From: Stramonita haemastoma | Lineage: Eukaryota; Mollusca; Gastropoda; Neogastropoda; Muricidae | Assembly: GCA_030674155.1 (NCBI GenBank) | Contig: CM060344.1 | Location: 25,815,631-25,879,630 of the forward strand | DNA length: 64,000 bases | Reading direction: 5' to 3' | In this document: positions 38,801 through 47,049 of the stretch, in pieces | Layout: each line of letters opens with the position of its first letter | Numbering within the stretch: the stretch's first letter is position 1 | Notes under the pieces: generated by a model | Database searches by the model: none | What the model was told of the DNA's origin: nothing | What the model saw: the letters and a program-made list of their open reading frames with translations, nothing else | Made by a program: the position numbers and the translations under genes

Positions 38801-41800
38801 CCACTGGCGCAGGAGGAGCCCACCACCCCCACAGGCCGGCGAGGAAAGAGGCGCAGATCTAGCGGCCAGAGTCCCAGGAGGAGCAGGAAGTCCTCGGGGT
38901 CCTCCTCCGGTCAGAGCCCCAGAGGAAGGAGGAGGCCGTCTGGAAGTGTGGAGGATCTGTCGGCAGGTCAGGACTTTGGGGTGGAGAGTATGGAGATGGA
39001 GGAAAGTCCAGCCCTGAAACCAAGCCCCCTGTCAAGTCCTTTCACTTCCCCCGCCAGGAGCAGTCCACAGAAATCCCCAGTGACGTCGCCCGCTGCAAGT
39101 CCTTCAAAGTCTGCCGCTATGTCGGCCACAGGAGACAGTCCTCACAGATCCCCTGTGCAGTCCCCAGGCAAAGACAGCCCTCGCAAATCCCCCGCCAGAA
39201 GGTCCCCTTACATCTCCCCTACAAGGGGCCCCTCGAGGTCCCCGCATGTGTCCCCAACACGAGCACTAGGCTCTGCTAGTCCGGCCACATCTGGGGTTGG
39301 GTCCCCTCACAGACAGCTGGCAGACCCCTACAGCCTGCTGCTTGCTGAAGGCATGGAGGACCAGAGGGAAGCAGGCCCTGAGCCTGAGGCTGCAGTGAGC
39401 ACACAGCCAGCTGAAGAGCTGACCACCATCCAGGAGGAGGAGGACACTGTGGAAGAAGCAGCCCCCAGCAGCGCTAAGGAGGAGGGGGAGGTAGAAGAAA
39501 CCTTGCCCCCCCAGCAAATCCTCCCCCCTCCCAAAAAGCGAGGTCGCAAGCGCCAGACCCCACGCAAAGGGAGAAGACAGGCGGACAGAGAGAAGGCTCT
39601 GGCTGAAGAAGCAGGCCTAGTGGAAAGTGAGGGGCAGGGATTAGCTGAGATGGTGTGGAAAGGGAGCCTGTAGAAAGAATCATCTCCATCCCATCACCTT
39701 ACAGGGCCGGCTCAACTCTCATGCAGGACCCTGCTGGCCAAGCAGGGGCTTCAGACCTGTTGCAGTCTTCAGAATCTGTCACGTCCGCCTACATGGCCAT
39801 GCCCACCCACTTCATGTCCTCTCCAGATGTGGCCTCAGAGATGGTGGAAGAGCAGCCTGTTCAGGACACTGCCTCAGAAGACATGCAGACTGCAGCACTG
39901 ACAGAGGCAGGGTCTGCTGTACCTCCACAAGAGGCCGCAGAAGGAACAGATGCTGGACCTAGTGTCCCTCAGGATGCTGAGGCAGAATCTGAGGCCCTCA
40001 CAGAACAGGCGGTGGTGGAGACCACCCCTAGCAGATCGGCTAAAGGGAAAAAGCGACGGGGACGTCAGAAAAAAGGAAGGGACGAAAAGTGGAATCTGCA
40101 GCATCCAGTGAAGATCTGATACTGTGTCGGCAGACATGGATTCATCCTCTGTGGAAAAGTCTGAGGAAGAAGTCAGCATGGATGCGCAGACAACTGCGAA
40201 GTGGCTGTGTCGGAAGAGGCAAGCGTGCAGCAATAGCAGAGACTGTGAGTGAAATAGCTGAAGAAGCTGTTCCAGAGTCTGTGGTAGAGACAAACACCAT
40301 GGAAGTGGAGTCGCCCTTGCCGGTTGTTCCTGTATCAGGAAAGAAAAAGCGAGGGCGCCCGTCCAAGAAAAAGCTAGCAGAGAAAGCGGCTGAAGTAAAG
40401 CCTGCTAAAGAGGCAGATAGTGTGGAACCAAGCGCAGCTTCCACATCTGACAGTTTGACAGTGAAGGAAGCGGTGCCAGTGTTGGATACACCCAGCTGAC
40501 ATTGAACCCCCAGTGCCAGAGAAGACCAGCCAAACGGCAACACGGGGCAGGGTGAGAAACAAAAATAAAGTGGAGGACCAGAACCTGGACCGTCTTCAGA
40601 GACAGCAGAGATGGTTCCTTCACCTCCATCTGCAACACCACCATCTGCTGGGAGAGAAAGGGAAAACTGGTAACAAAGCCAGAGCCAGAACAAGTGGGTG
40701 AGGAGAAACCGTCTGCCTCCATGAGGAGGACCTGACATCCCTCCCTGTGGACATGCAGCAGGAGGGTGCTGAAGAAGCCTCTGTGAGCACTGCTGCGGAT
40801 TCCTCCACCAGCGTTGAACTATCCCAGTCTGTGGAAGTCGCAGATGTGGCACCAGTCCCGCAGCAAACCAAATCAAGGCGAGGCCGTCCTGCAAAGAAGA
40901 AGCGTGCTGGGGAAAGAGGCCGAGCTCGCTCCTGCCGCAGAAGTGCAGCGGAGGTCAGTGAACTCAGGGCAGACGCTGAAGTGGACCACACAGAGGCACT
41001 AAACACCTCGGTGGAGGAAGGCATGCCGTGGCTGCAGAAGTTTCAGAGAGTGTGGACATGAGCGAAAGAGATGATAGTGTTATAGTGGCTCAGTCAGTGG
41101 AGGAGGTAACAGAGTCAATGGATGTCAGTCAGGAGGAAAGTAAAGACAGAATAGAGGAGACATCACTTGGCCCAGATCAGTCCATTAGCGAGGCCGAGAC
41201 ATCAGTAGAGCAGTCAGTCAGTGAGAAACTACAAGAAAACTCCAGTGCTGTGTTAGAACAGGGTGAGAAAGATTCCATCCAAGCACCACCAGAAACTTCC
41301 ACCCCTGTAGAGGTTGTTCCAAAGAAAAGACGGGGTCGACCTCCTAAAAAAAGGAAAGAAGAGCCGGAAAAGAAAGAGGAGGAGGAGGAGTGAAACAGTG
41401 AAACAAGAGAATGAGAGTAGCATTGCTGAAAACAAGGAGGATTCTGTGGTGCAGGAAGAGACCAGCCAAATGGACATGGGTGAGGAGAACACAGTAGCTG
41501 AGGAAAAGATTGACAGTAGTGTGTCAGATAGTGTTCCTTCAGGAAGCAGCTGTTCAAACTGAGGCTGAAGAGAAAGTGGTGGTCAGCCCAGAAATCTCGA
41601 CACCCACCCCCAAAAGGAGAGGTCGCCCCCCAAATCTGCCAAGAAGGCCAGCAAAGAAAACAGCAGTGAGAGAGTGGAAGGGGAGGCAGTGGCAGAGGAG
41701 GACCAAGGAGACGTCAAGGTGGACAGCGCGGCCTGGGAAAGTGACTCCGACCAGGTGAAAGCTGAAGCAGAGCAGGAGACAGCCAGCACTCCTGCACCCT

Positions 41801-43143
41801 CACACAGAGGGAGAGGGAGGAGGAAGAGAAGCGCTGGTCAGTCAGGTGTGAAAGACTTGGATAGAGCAGTGCCTAGAAGACGGGTGGACCCCCAGACATC
41901 CCCATCCCCGTTGAAAACCCCCAACAGAACGGTGGGTGACAGTGCTGGGCAGGGGTCCCGTCTGGGTAGAGACAATATCTTCGACATCATGACCAAGGTC
42001 AGCCCGTCCAGAGAAAAAGCGAGTGAGAGAGGGACTCCAAAAACGAAATCTCCCAGAAAACCCAGCAAGGAAGGGTCTCGACTTCGAACCCCCAAAAATG
42101 CGAGCAAAAAGGCCACAAAGAGCGTTGCTAGTGAGGACCAGGCAGTGGTTCGGCGCAGGAGCTACCCAGCAACCCAGCGTACCCCTGTCCCCTCCACCAG
42201 TTTATCCACGCCCAGCAGTGACAGACCCCCCAGGCACAGGCCCCTGTCTGCTCACAGCCGATCCACCTCTCAAGAGGCTGTGGTCATTCGAAGACGCCCC
42301 CCGCCCCCTGCCCTCCCCGGACGTGTCGGCCCCTCCCCTGTCCTCGAGATTTCCCCTGTGAGGCCGCTGGGGCAGACGGACTACTCTGAGGGCTACTGCT
42401 CTGTGCTCATCAAACGCAGGAGACCTGCTGACTGGAGCACCAGGCTGGACCAGGGGAGCCGGGGGTCCCCACGCTCCTCACGACTCTCGCCTATCCACAG
42501 GCTGCAGAACAGTGTGGGTGACGTTGACAGGCATTCCAGGGAGACATCAGCAGTCACACCAGTGCCAGACAGTTTGGCAGAAACAGCCATGGATGTGGTG
42601 GATACTCAGGGTGCTGCTTCTGTTTCTGCACCTAGTGAGGACAATTGTGCCCCGTTCGCCAATGACGAGAGCACAGCATCAACCAGTGCAGCAGACACTT
42701 GTGACGTGATGGAAGATTCTTCTGAAAAACAGTTGTCCAGTGTGTCTCTGTTGGGTAAGAAGTCCAGGACTAAAAAACACGCAGATCTAGAAGTTTCTGT
42801 GAGTGAACAAGAGGCGGAAGAAGACTTATCAGACAGTGTTGCAAATCAAAAGACCAGTTTGACAAAGCAGGGCTCGGTCTCTGCAGATGAGTTGGAGTTG
42901 GATACATTGGGTGATGAGAAAACTGAGACTGTGGCCTCCTCTTCTCTGGGGGGGCTCTCCGAGGTTCCCCTGTCTCCAACTTCTTCGTCTGACTCAAAGA
43001 CAGATGCCTCATCTTCCATCCGACGTTCCTCTCGTCCCATGGTGCCCTCACAGCGTATGAAAGAATCTGGCATTTTGAAACGCAGACTATCCGGTGCAGA
43101 TTCTCAGGAACCTGCCCCCAAGAAAAACAGGACAGTGGTGTAG
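5288..43143 (+). CDS. USPL1: USPL1-like SUMO isopeptidase, whole multi-exon gene span
   Basis: USPL1 is a cysteine protease that removes SUMO from proteins; in vertebrates it is nuclear, sits in Cajal bodies and is tied to snRNA transcription (family knowledge). Exons inferred here: 5288-5370, 8201-8339, 10289-10447, 14304-14468, 18067-18186, 21945-26457, 31006-31334, 32532-32691, 33524-33810, 34742-35779 and 37331-43143. Codon phases agree at every junction once a missing G at 33524 is allowed for. The triad is visible: Cys in ALCWLD (codon 26242-26244), His in DHFISW (32662-32664) and Asp in MECDDL (33544-33546). An N-terminal CxxC...CxxxxC motif spans exons 18067 and 21945. The total is roughly 4,200 residues against about 1,100 in vertebrates; the excess is Q/E/S-rich linker and a basic SP/AT-hook tail. 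The first four exons are inferred from splice signals and composition only. Several one-base frame breaks probably reflect sequence error. Confidence 0.75.
6838..7246 (+). mobile_element. SINE family B
   Basis: A tRNA-like head (GGTGGATCAGTGGTATCTAT, AAAGTCTGGGTTGGAAG) followed by a conserved body (CAAAGAACCCACGGCAACAA, GTTGTCCCTCGCAAAATT) and the CTCTCCCTCAGAGGTGAGCAG end. It lies in the first USPL1 intron. Confidence 0.7.
7356..7522. mobile_element. TTAA-flanked 167-bp MITE
   Basis: TTAA at 7352-7355 and 7523-7526 flank inverted ends CCCTTATCCCCCTG and CCCTTATACCCCTG (13 of 14 identical). Two GCGCCCATTAG motifs repeat inside. Non-coding, in a USPL1 intron. Confidence 0.7.
7597..7944 (+). 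mobile_element. TTAA-flanked 348-bp MITE, copy 1
   Basis: TTAA at 7593-7596 and 7945-7948. The end sequences GGTGGGACG... and (reverse complement) GGGTAGACACAGATCC are partly inverted. It is the same sequence as 52860-53194, in the same orientation, with scattered differences and small gaps. No coding capacity. Confidence 0.65.
8201..8339 (+). CDS. USPL1: USPL1-like, candidate second exon
   Basis: After a TTCTGATTACAG(AG) acceptor the frame reads [20 protein letters not shown] and continues, Ser/Thr/Gly-rich, to FFEKPKSK, then meets TGA just past an AAG|GCATGA boundary. Read with a GC donor it joins in phase 0 to the next exon. A GT alternative inside AAAGTCTAAG (phase 2) would also join to the AGAG acceptor at 10290. 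It is placed here because of its codon-like composition within otherwise AT-rich intron; no domain is recognised. Confidence 0.4.
9042..9475. repeat. Degenerate minisatellite with GAAGAAGAAGAAAT cores
   Basis: GAAGAAGAAG(A/AA)TTT cores at about 9042, 9115, 9199, 9285, 9334, 9421 and 9463. The spacers share pieces such as GAAATT(G/T)CTTG and GGTAAGTG. Confidence 0.7.
9616..9635. repeat. Poly-G tract
   Basis: A run of about 18 G after AAAAAA. Length is likely to vary or be miscalled. Confidence 0.8.
10289..10447 (+). CDS. USPL1: USPL1-like, candidate third exon
   Basis: A clear acceptor (TTGTGTATTTTTCAG) opens a frame reading [15 protein letters not shown], a Gly/Asp-rich stretch, then [20 protein letters not shown] and TKCLK, followed by AAG|GCAAAA. 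The composition is much less AT-rich than the flanks. It joins in phase 0 to the exon at 14304 only if the donor is GC or a weak internal GT. No domain is recognised; it would be part of the disordered N-terminus before the zinc motif. Confidence 0.5.
11270..11460 (-). mobile_element. SINE family A fragment, inverted
   Basis: Contains GTTCCTACCTGCACACAATG and AAGATGTTCTGTGTGTGTTT, matching the middle of other inverted copies. Head and tail are degraded. Confidence 0.6.
12454..12507. repeat. (CA)n microsatellite in USPL1 intron
   Basis: About 54 bases of perfect CA. Confidence 0.95.
13380..14200. repeat. Interspersed repeat with antisense tRNA-like end
   Basis: The part near 13,550-13,600 (CTGCTGCTGGGTCAC...TTCAGTGGTGCCTG) recurs in diverged form at 15,010-15,060. 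The right end (GCGCTAACCACTGCTGCATGG) looks like a reversed tRNA A-box region; a similar reversed head is at 15,740-15,805. The family is not identified. Confidence 0.35.
14304..14468 (+). CDS. USPL1: USPL1-like, candidate fourth exon
   Basis: A strong acceptor (TGTTTGTTTTCAG) opens a frame reading [16 protein letters not shown], then a Gly/Gln/Ser-rich run ending in a basic [16 protein letters not shown], followed by AAG|GCAAAC. Phase 0 at both ends matches the well-supported exon at 18067. The only in-phase GT donor nearby is a poor GTTACT 45 bases further on. This is probably a disordered basic segment, perhaps nuclear targeting (inference). Confidence 0.5.
14950..15805. repeat. Second copy/relative of the 13.4-kb interspersed repeat
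   Basis: Carries the diverged GCTGCTGTTGGATCACTT segment and ends with a reversed tRNA-like head (GCGCTAACCACTGCACAATGG, B-box-like GATGAAACC). Borders are uncertain. Confidence 0.3.
16112..16181. repeat. (CA)n microsatellite
   Basis: About 70 bases of perfect CA. Confidence 0.95.
16426..16548. repeat. (CA)n followed by (CT)n/(TGTCTC)n
   Basis: A compound array: about 70 bases CA, a short break, then CT and TGTCTC units. Confidence 0.95.
17395..17834. mobile_element. Candidate 440-bp MITE with TTAA/TTGA flanks
   Basis: The ends AGGGACATA (17395) and TATGTCCCT (17834) are inverted and identical over nine bases. The left flank is TTAA, the right TTGA, consistent with one mutation in the target duplication. 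No coding capacity seen. Confidence 0.45.
18067..18186 (+). CDS. USPL1: USPL1-like, zinc-motif exon
   Basis: The acceptor is GTGCTCTGCAG and the donor GAG|GTAAGG, both good. The product contains LCRKCAEAG, then [18 protein letters not shown], and continues into CVFDL in the next exon. This matches the N-terminal USPL1 pattern in which a CxxC pair is followed some 25 residues later by a second Cys pair (CEN.EC). It is probably a small zinc-binding module. Phase is 0 on both sides. Confidence 0.8.
18400..20455 (-). mobile_element. 5'-truncated, decayed CR1/L2-like LINE in a USPL1 intron
   Basis: Minus-strand pieces of one reverse transcriptase. From high to low coordinates: a linker ([16 protein letters not shown]); RT motifs with [20 protein letters not shown] and [48 protein letters not shown]; a YADD catalytic box near 19,441-19,455; then a C-terminal segment [20 protein letters not shown] through [11 protein letters not shown]. 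Frames are broken repeatedly and the endonuclease is absent. The 3' end near 18,400 has the GCGCTATATAAATCCCATAT type end common to such elements. A (CA)n array interrupts the tail. Confidence 0.8.
18484..18546. repeat. (CA)n microsatellite inside the LINE tail
   Basis: About 62 bases of perfect CA near the 3' end of the decayed LINE. Confidence 0.95.
20471..21580. mobile_element. TTAA-flanked DNA transposon/MITE, about 1.1 kb (piggyBac-like)
   Basis: The left end is TTAA-CCTTGGTAGCGC (20467-20482); the right end is GCGCCACCAGGG-TTAA (21569-21584). The inverted ends match at 10 of 12 positions and both are flanked by the same TTAA. No transposase is recognisable inside, so it is non-autonomous. 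It lies in the intron before the big USPL1 exon, beside the decayed LINE. A TTAA target duplication with CC-starting ends suggests piggyBac, though Kolobok-type elements also use TTAA. Confidence 0.65.
21945..26457 (+). CDS. USPL1: USPL1-like, large exon: acidic Q-rich linker and catalytic Cys
   Basis: The acceptor is TTTTGTCTCTTTGCAG and the donor AACAAG|GTAGGG. The start CVFDLTTSS completes the zinc motif. A long acidic Ser/Gln/Glu-rich region follows, including about a dozen degenerate repeats around [13 protein letters not shown] (24,360-24,900), poly-Gln tracts (near 24,910, 24,945, 25,482 and 25,746) and LLQ-rich repeats (25,800-26,030). The last 110 residues are folded and family-specific: [20 protein letters not shown], with the nucleophile Cys at 26242-26244. 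The frame breaks twice. At 23639-23643 one more G in the G5 run restores DEGGEVRES; near 24247 CAG-TGG needs one more G to give QVDDDPNQP. Nothing in the catalytic part is broken. Confidence 0.85.
27823..28540. repeat. Compound higher-order array of (GT)n blocks and a conserved spacer
   Basis: Alternating (GT)n, with GC stretches, and an 80-110-bp spacer of the form TTTAAGACATAAAATTTTAA, then ACACTTGGAC, CAGTACTGAC and TTCAGACT(A/G)ATGCA. The spacer occurs four times, after about 27,930, 28,150, 28,302 and 28,430. Confidence 0.85.
28703..28784. repeat. (CA)n microsatellite
   Basis: About 80 bases of perfect CA. Confidence 0.95.
31006..31334 (+). CDS. USPL1: USPL1-like, core exon with Cys-pair zinc site
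   Basis: The product reads [20 protein letters not shown], then [20 protein letters not shown], the classic USPL1 core, and carries two Cys pairs (ACEICGY and PCFQCNA) expected to bind zinc. The donor is GAAGA|GTAAGT in phase 2. Two acceptors are possible. The one at 30982 (TTGTTTTCAG) has the better pyrimidine tract but leads to an in-frame TAG. The one at 31005 (GGTCAG) keeps the frame from the previous exon. I chose 31006; exon 30983 with a sequence error is the alternative. Confidence 0.8.
31749..31892. repeat. 38-bp tandem repeat, about four units
   Basis: Units of AAGTAAC(T/A)T(C/T)AGTAGAAAA followed by (G/T)CTGGTCTTTCTG, in a USPL1 intron. Confidence 0.85.
32532..32691 (+). CDS. USPL1: USPL1-like, core exon with catalytic His
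   Basis: The acceptor CCTGTTGTTGCAG and donor CAG|GTCAGT are both good. The product is [20 protein letters not shown] and on to [20 protein letters not shown]. The His of DHFISW (codon 32662-32664) occupies the family catalytic position. The first base completes the Asp codon split from the previous exon, confirming phase 2. Confidence 0.85.
33524..33810 (+). CDS. USPL1: USPL1-like, core exon with catalytic Asp and domain end
   Basis: The acceptor is CCTGTCTGTGCAG and the donor ACTA|GTAAGT (phase 1). It reads (D)[16 protein letters not shown] and ends the protease domain with [10 protein letters not shown], as in the family; the catalytic Asp is the codon at 33544-33546. Two one-base gaps are implied. 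A G is missing at the exon start (GAC CAC rather than ACC AC), and AAGTGACC at 33631 should be AAGGTGACC, otherwise a TGA falls directly after WERK. If that stop were real, the protein would end at the protease domain. The remainder is Thr/Ala/Pro-rich linker. Confidence 0.75.
33930..34380. repeat. (TGAG)n/(GA)n/(GT)n simple-sequence block
   Basis: About 450 bases of GT, TGAG and GA repeats in the intron 33,811-34,741. The long open frames across it are repeat artefacts. Confidence 0.95.
34742..35779 (+). CDS. USPL1: USPL1-like, RG-repeat and Ser/Thr/Gln linker exon
   Basis: The acceptor is GATCTCTGCCAG, joined in phase 1; the donor CAG|GTGTGT is in phase 0. It begins [18 protein letters not shown] and runs into about eight Arg-Gly dipeptides (34,790-34,835), an RNA/DNA-binding type low-complexity motif. 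Then come a Thr/Ala linker, an [17 protein letters not shown] segment, and repeats of (Q)FQTSPT(S)TNTVQ. Frame breaks near 34,874 and 35,517 are each repaired by one extra G (CCGGTT; GGGG). The last part reads [20 protein letters not shown] and ends [10 protein letters not shown]. Confidence 0.7.
35810..35862. repeat. (GT)n microsatellite just after a USPL1 exon
   Basis: A GT array that begins about 30 bases into the intron. Confidence 0.9.
36222..36535 (+). mobile_element. SINE family B, in a USPL1 intron
   Basis: Contains GCCTGCCTAGAAAGCGAGAA, CTAGTCTTTTGGATGAGACG, AAGAACCCACGGCAATGAGA and CTCTCCCCGGGGGAGAGCAG, matching the 6838 copy. The middle of the head is deleted. Confidence 0.7.
37331..43143 (+). 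CDS. USPL1: USPL1-like, terminal exon with SP-rich and AT-hook tail
   Basis: The acceptor ATGTCTGTGAGCAG is followed by [16 protein letters not shown] in phase 0. Domains in order: Ser/Thr-rich region; a [16 protein letters not shown] run (38,150-38,225); acidic stretch; an SP-rich block with many SPxR/K sites (38,850-39,310), plausible CDK targets; then a Lys/Arg-Gly-Arg-Pro series at about 39,533, 40,048, 40,345, 40,880, 41,325 and 41,608. The last four of these are canonical AT-hooks ([31 protein letters not shown]). The segment 37,331-39,655 and the final 41,674-43,143 are uninterrupted. Between them the frame changes roughly ten times while codon character persists. The protein ends KKNRTVV followed by TAG. 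Confidence 0.7.
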
Positions 43144-43314
43144 TATTTTATGTTTCTGTGAAATGATACTTAACATTTTGAATATAGATCATTATTAAGG
43201 CATTATCATATGGTTTGTTTTTATTTCATAGTTTTTTATGTGTGTATGAATGGAATTGTTTTTTGAGAATTTACTGATGGCATTTTTTTTATATTTGCAT
43301 TATTTATATTTTGT

Positions 43315-43320
43315 AATAAA
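43315..43320 (+). other. Candidate polyadenylation signal of the USPL1-like gene
   Basis: AATAAA lies 172 bases after the stop codon in AT-rich 3' sequence, followed by a GT-rich stretch. It is the first such hexamer downstream of the stop. Confidence 0.5.
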
Positions 43321-46300
43321 TTTGGGGTGCTTACTTGTTACAGTGCGTGAATTGAGAAGAGCAGTTAGGGAGAGGAGGATAATGAACAGTATTGGATGGT
43401 GAACAGTGTGGCAGTATTTGGTGACAGGAGTTTCTCTTCCACGACCACCTGTCTGAATGAAAGAATGCTTAGGCGTTCCTCTTTCCCATGTCCAGATGAA
43501 ATAATGTGCAGATGTTTCTCTCCCACCTGTTTCGATTTTTTTTTTTACAATAGTGCTAATTTGTCTTGGAAATTTAAAAAAAAGTTTTATAGGAGTAACT
43601 TTAACGCTGCCAAGAAAGGTCTAAATGTATTTTGAAAAATGAGTCATGTCTTCACAGTTGCTTTGTCCTATTTTTGAGTTGAGTCGAGTTGGATCTTGTT
43701 TTTTCCCCCCCCAGTTATTCAAAAGCAGTGTTACGTGATTGGGAAGGAAAACAAGATCTATATAAGGTTGACATTACAAGTTTAAGCAAGTGGAAGCTGT
43801 CTTGTTTTTCCAAACAATAAGTGGAAGCTGTCTTGTTTATTTAAAAAAAACAAAAAACAAACAGGGATGGGTGAATATCAGTTACCTGCTAGGCTTTTCA
43901 AAAGTTAGGTTTTACTTGGAAACATAATGCTGGTTTTCAGAGTTGGTAATGTGCTTGTCTGAATAGTAGTGATTGCTCCAAGTTTTCCCTATGCGTAGTT
44001 GCCTGTGATGTTTGTTGACGAGTGTGTGTGAGTAAACAAGCAGAAACAAAATGGCAAGTCATTATCAGTCTCTGAAGCCATCAGCGAGGACAAAAAGTCA
44101 TATGTGCACAGCATGGCACCAGGATTGTTTTTCAAATGAAAAAAGTTCAGTACTCCTGTATTAGTCTCGTAATTTGATATAGATCTGTGAAGACATTCAT
44201 AGCTGGTTTAATCATTGTTTGAAACATATGATGATTGAAACAAGCTTTAGAAACTTTTTCTGCTCCTCTGCAAGGGTCATAGTTCACATTAAGAGCAATG
44301 ATCTGAATGAAAGGTGATGTGTCCTAATACTGCAAAACAGTAGTTATGCTGCATGACTGTGCAAGACAGTGTGGTCAGTGTTCTGAGAAATGGGGGAGAA
44401 AAAGCAAGGGCAGGAAGCCCCGTTAAGAATACGTAGTATGAAACTGTGAGTCAGTGCGAAACGTCAATTTGTACTGGTGGTGATAGAACAAGTATGTAGA
44501 ATGAAATATTTGGATCAGTCCTCTTGTCTGTGGTGAGGTCTGTAAGGTGGTATACTTGGAGTTGGAGAAAAATCTGTTTTCATCTTGTCAATTTTGTTTG
44601 TTTTGGTTAAAAAAAAAATTTTCTTCTTTTTTTGTTTGGGTTTAACTCCCAAATTAGCATGAAAGTCAAACAGTAGTTGTAATATTAAACCTACCATACA
44701 TCCTTGTGTATTATTATAAACTGTACATGTTCATTTCATCATGATTTTTTTTGTTTTTATTTGCTTCGTATTGTATATTCCTTTTCTATGAGAAAGAAAT
44801 AACTGCGTAGTGTTTCTTTTCTATTTCATTTTGGTTGTACATATTTCATTATTGATTCATGATGTGATGCAGCATTATGAGCAGGGAAACCATGAAGTTA
44901 TCAGTCCATTCCCTGTGTACTAGCAAGCACATTTTTTACATGGATACTTGAAGCCACTGTCCTTATTTTGCATTGCGCTCTCCACCATGCACTCAGCCAA
45001 CCCACAGTCATCATTATCCACAATTATAGTTTTTGCTTTTTATGTTCTATACTCCAAACCAAGTAATTGGCACAGTAAATTAGAAGAAAAAATGAAAAAT
45101 ATTGTTACATGTACATTTTTTTTTTTTTTAGATGAATGCCTTTTTTTTTTCTCCAATACCCACCCCGCAGCAGCCTATGAATTAGGAAAATATTCTCTCT
45201 TTGGTAAGTGTATTGCTTGAAACGAAAATGAAGATTTGATGTGAACTTCTAGCAAAAGGCTTCCAGATTCTACCAGTGCCGGTAACAGCAGAATGATTGA
45301 CTACTGTGTAGTCATTGTCATCTATCAATGCGTCAAGTTATTCTGCAGGCTGGTAAAGCCAACAGAATTGTTAGCTGGTTAGAATTTCTTCAGACACTAG
45401 AAAACATGCTGCTGCTAATATCTGATAAAAACTCTTGTGGCACTTTCTCTCCAAGCTGTGCTAACATCTCTTCAACATCACCCATTCTTACCAACTGACA
45501 TAACAAAAAACACACTGTTCGTGGAAAGGATTCCTTGCCTCAAAATGAAATACGGAAAAAAAGCCCTACCTGCCTTGTAAATGGAAATAGATATTAACTT
45601 TTAATCTGTTCTTAAAGTGGGTGCTTTTGGAAGGGAGGGGGTCTATCCATCTCTCAACCATTTTTGGCAGTAACAAGATAAATACTGGAAAATGTTGAAG
45701 GTTGTTCTGAAAAGTCCTGTTGAAAATCATGTTTCTGGGTAAATCAGTGAAATATTTGGCTGTGTAATGTCAAAAAAGTTTTTTTTTTTATAGTATGCCG
45801 TTTTAGGAGTATGGACTGTGCAGTACATCCAAATATTTTTTCTTCTTCATCAGTGTTCTTTTTCATCAAACGCTCAGACAGCAACTATTGTTTGTCATAT
45901 TTGCGAAAATGAGTTCCGCTGCCGTTAAGCACCTGACAAGTCAGCCCCAGCACATCCGACTTTGGATGGGACAGAACTGTTTTCTTTTTAAGTATTTCTG
46001 GAAAAAAATGCAAGAGAATGGACCAAGAAGTAAAGAAGGCAGAAAATAGACAAGAAGGAGGTGACAGGAAGAACAGGGAAAAGGCAGAAACTGAGAGAGG
46101 GGTAGAAAAGATGCAACTCCTGTCTCCATGATTCCCAGAAGGTGGCGTTGCACAACAGGCCCCCATGCAACCTAGGGGTTGGGAGGGATTCGAGCCTGTA
46201 AAATTCTTCATAGGAATTGAAAGTGCCATCATATCTACAATGTTCATCTTTTTTAGCATTTCAGTTCAAGTCTGAACAGCATTTTACTTTTCTTGTTGTT

Positions 46301-47049
46301 GTCCCTTGGGTAGAGCTTCGAGGTGCATCAACAGTGAGATTTGGTGTATACATGCGACTGGATTTACCCACCATCAAGGAAGCTGCATTCCAACTCCATA
46401 GAAAACTGTATTATTCATTTATAGATGATGGTACTTGTGCTCTGATGCAGTTAGAGAGAAAACTCGCATTAACTGCTTGAAACAATATTACATAATCTGA
46501 CAAGTTGTGTTGGTGAAAGATTGTTCAACATGGTGGTTAGCAGGCTGCTATTGATGATTCTGTCTTGGCTTTATCACGTTGTTGACTAAACCATTGACGC
46601 TGGGGGCAACAGCAAAGTGAGAGGCTGTATGACCAGTGGCTTTCCCACTCATGGAATTCCACTTTAAAAGCTTAGTCTTTAGTGATGGACTATGACTCCC
46701 TGACTTGGTTTGACTTTGCACAGTCCTTATGTGCTGCAGCCCAGGGGGCTAGTTGGTCTTTGGAGAACATCTCCAAGCGTGACTGTCCTTATGCCTTCAT
46801 GGCCAAGAGAGTGGCAATGTACTGTGGGCAAGGCACCTCCACTATAATCCAATTTCCGAAAGAGCAGCTGCAGAGGAACACGATGGACGAACATAAATAA
46901 TAGAAGCTGCATTTTCAACAGTTTATCTTCTCTGTGTCGGTGCAGCTTTTAATCTAATATTAGTTTGTCATGTTTTAAGTTAAAAGTCTTGATATAAGAT
47001 TCTGGGTTGGGTTTTTATGTGTGCGTATGTGCATATCCTTTATTACTCT
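43321..47049. other. Intergenic, no gene seen
   Basis: AT-rich sequence with homopolymers and a short direct repeat (AAGTGGAAGCTGTCTTGTTT at about 43,789 and 43,822). The open frames of 70-120 residues in this stretch have no protein character. Confidence 0.5.
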
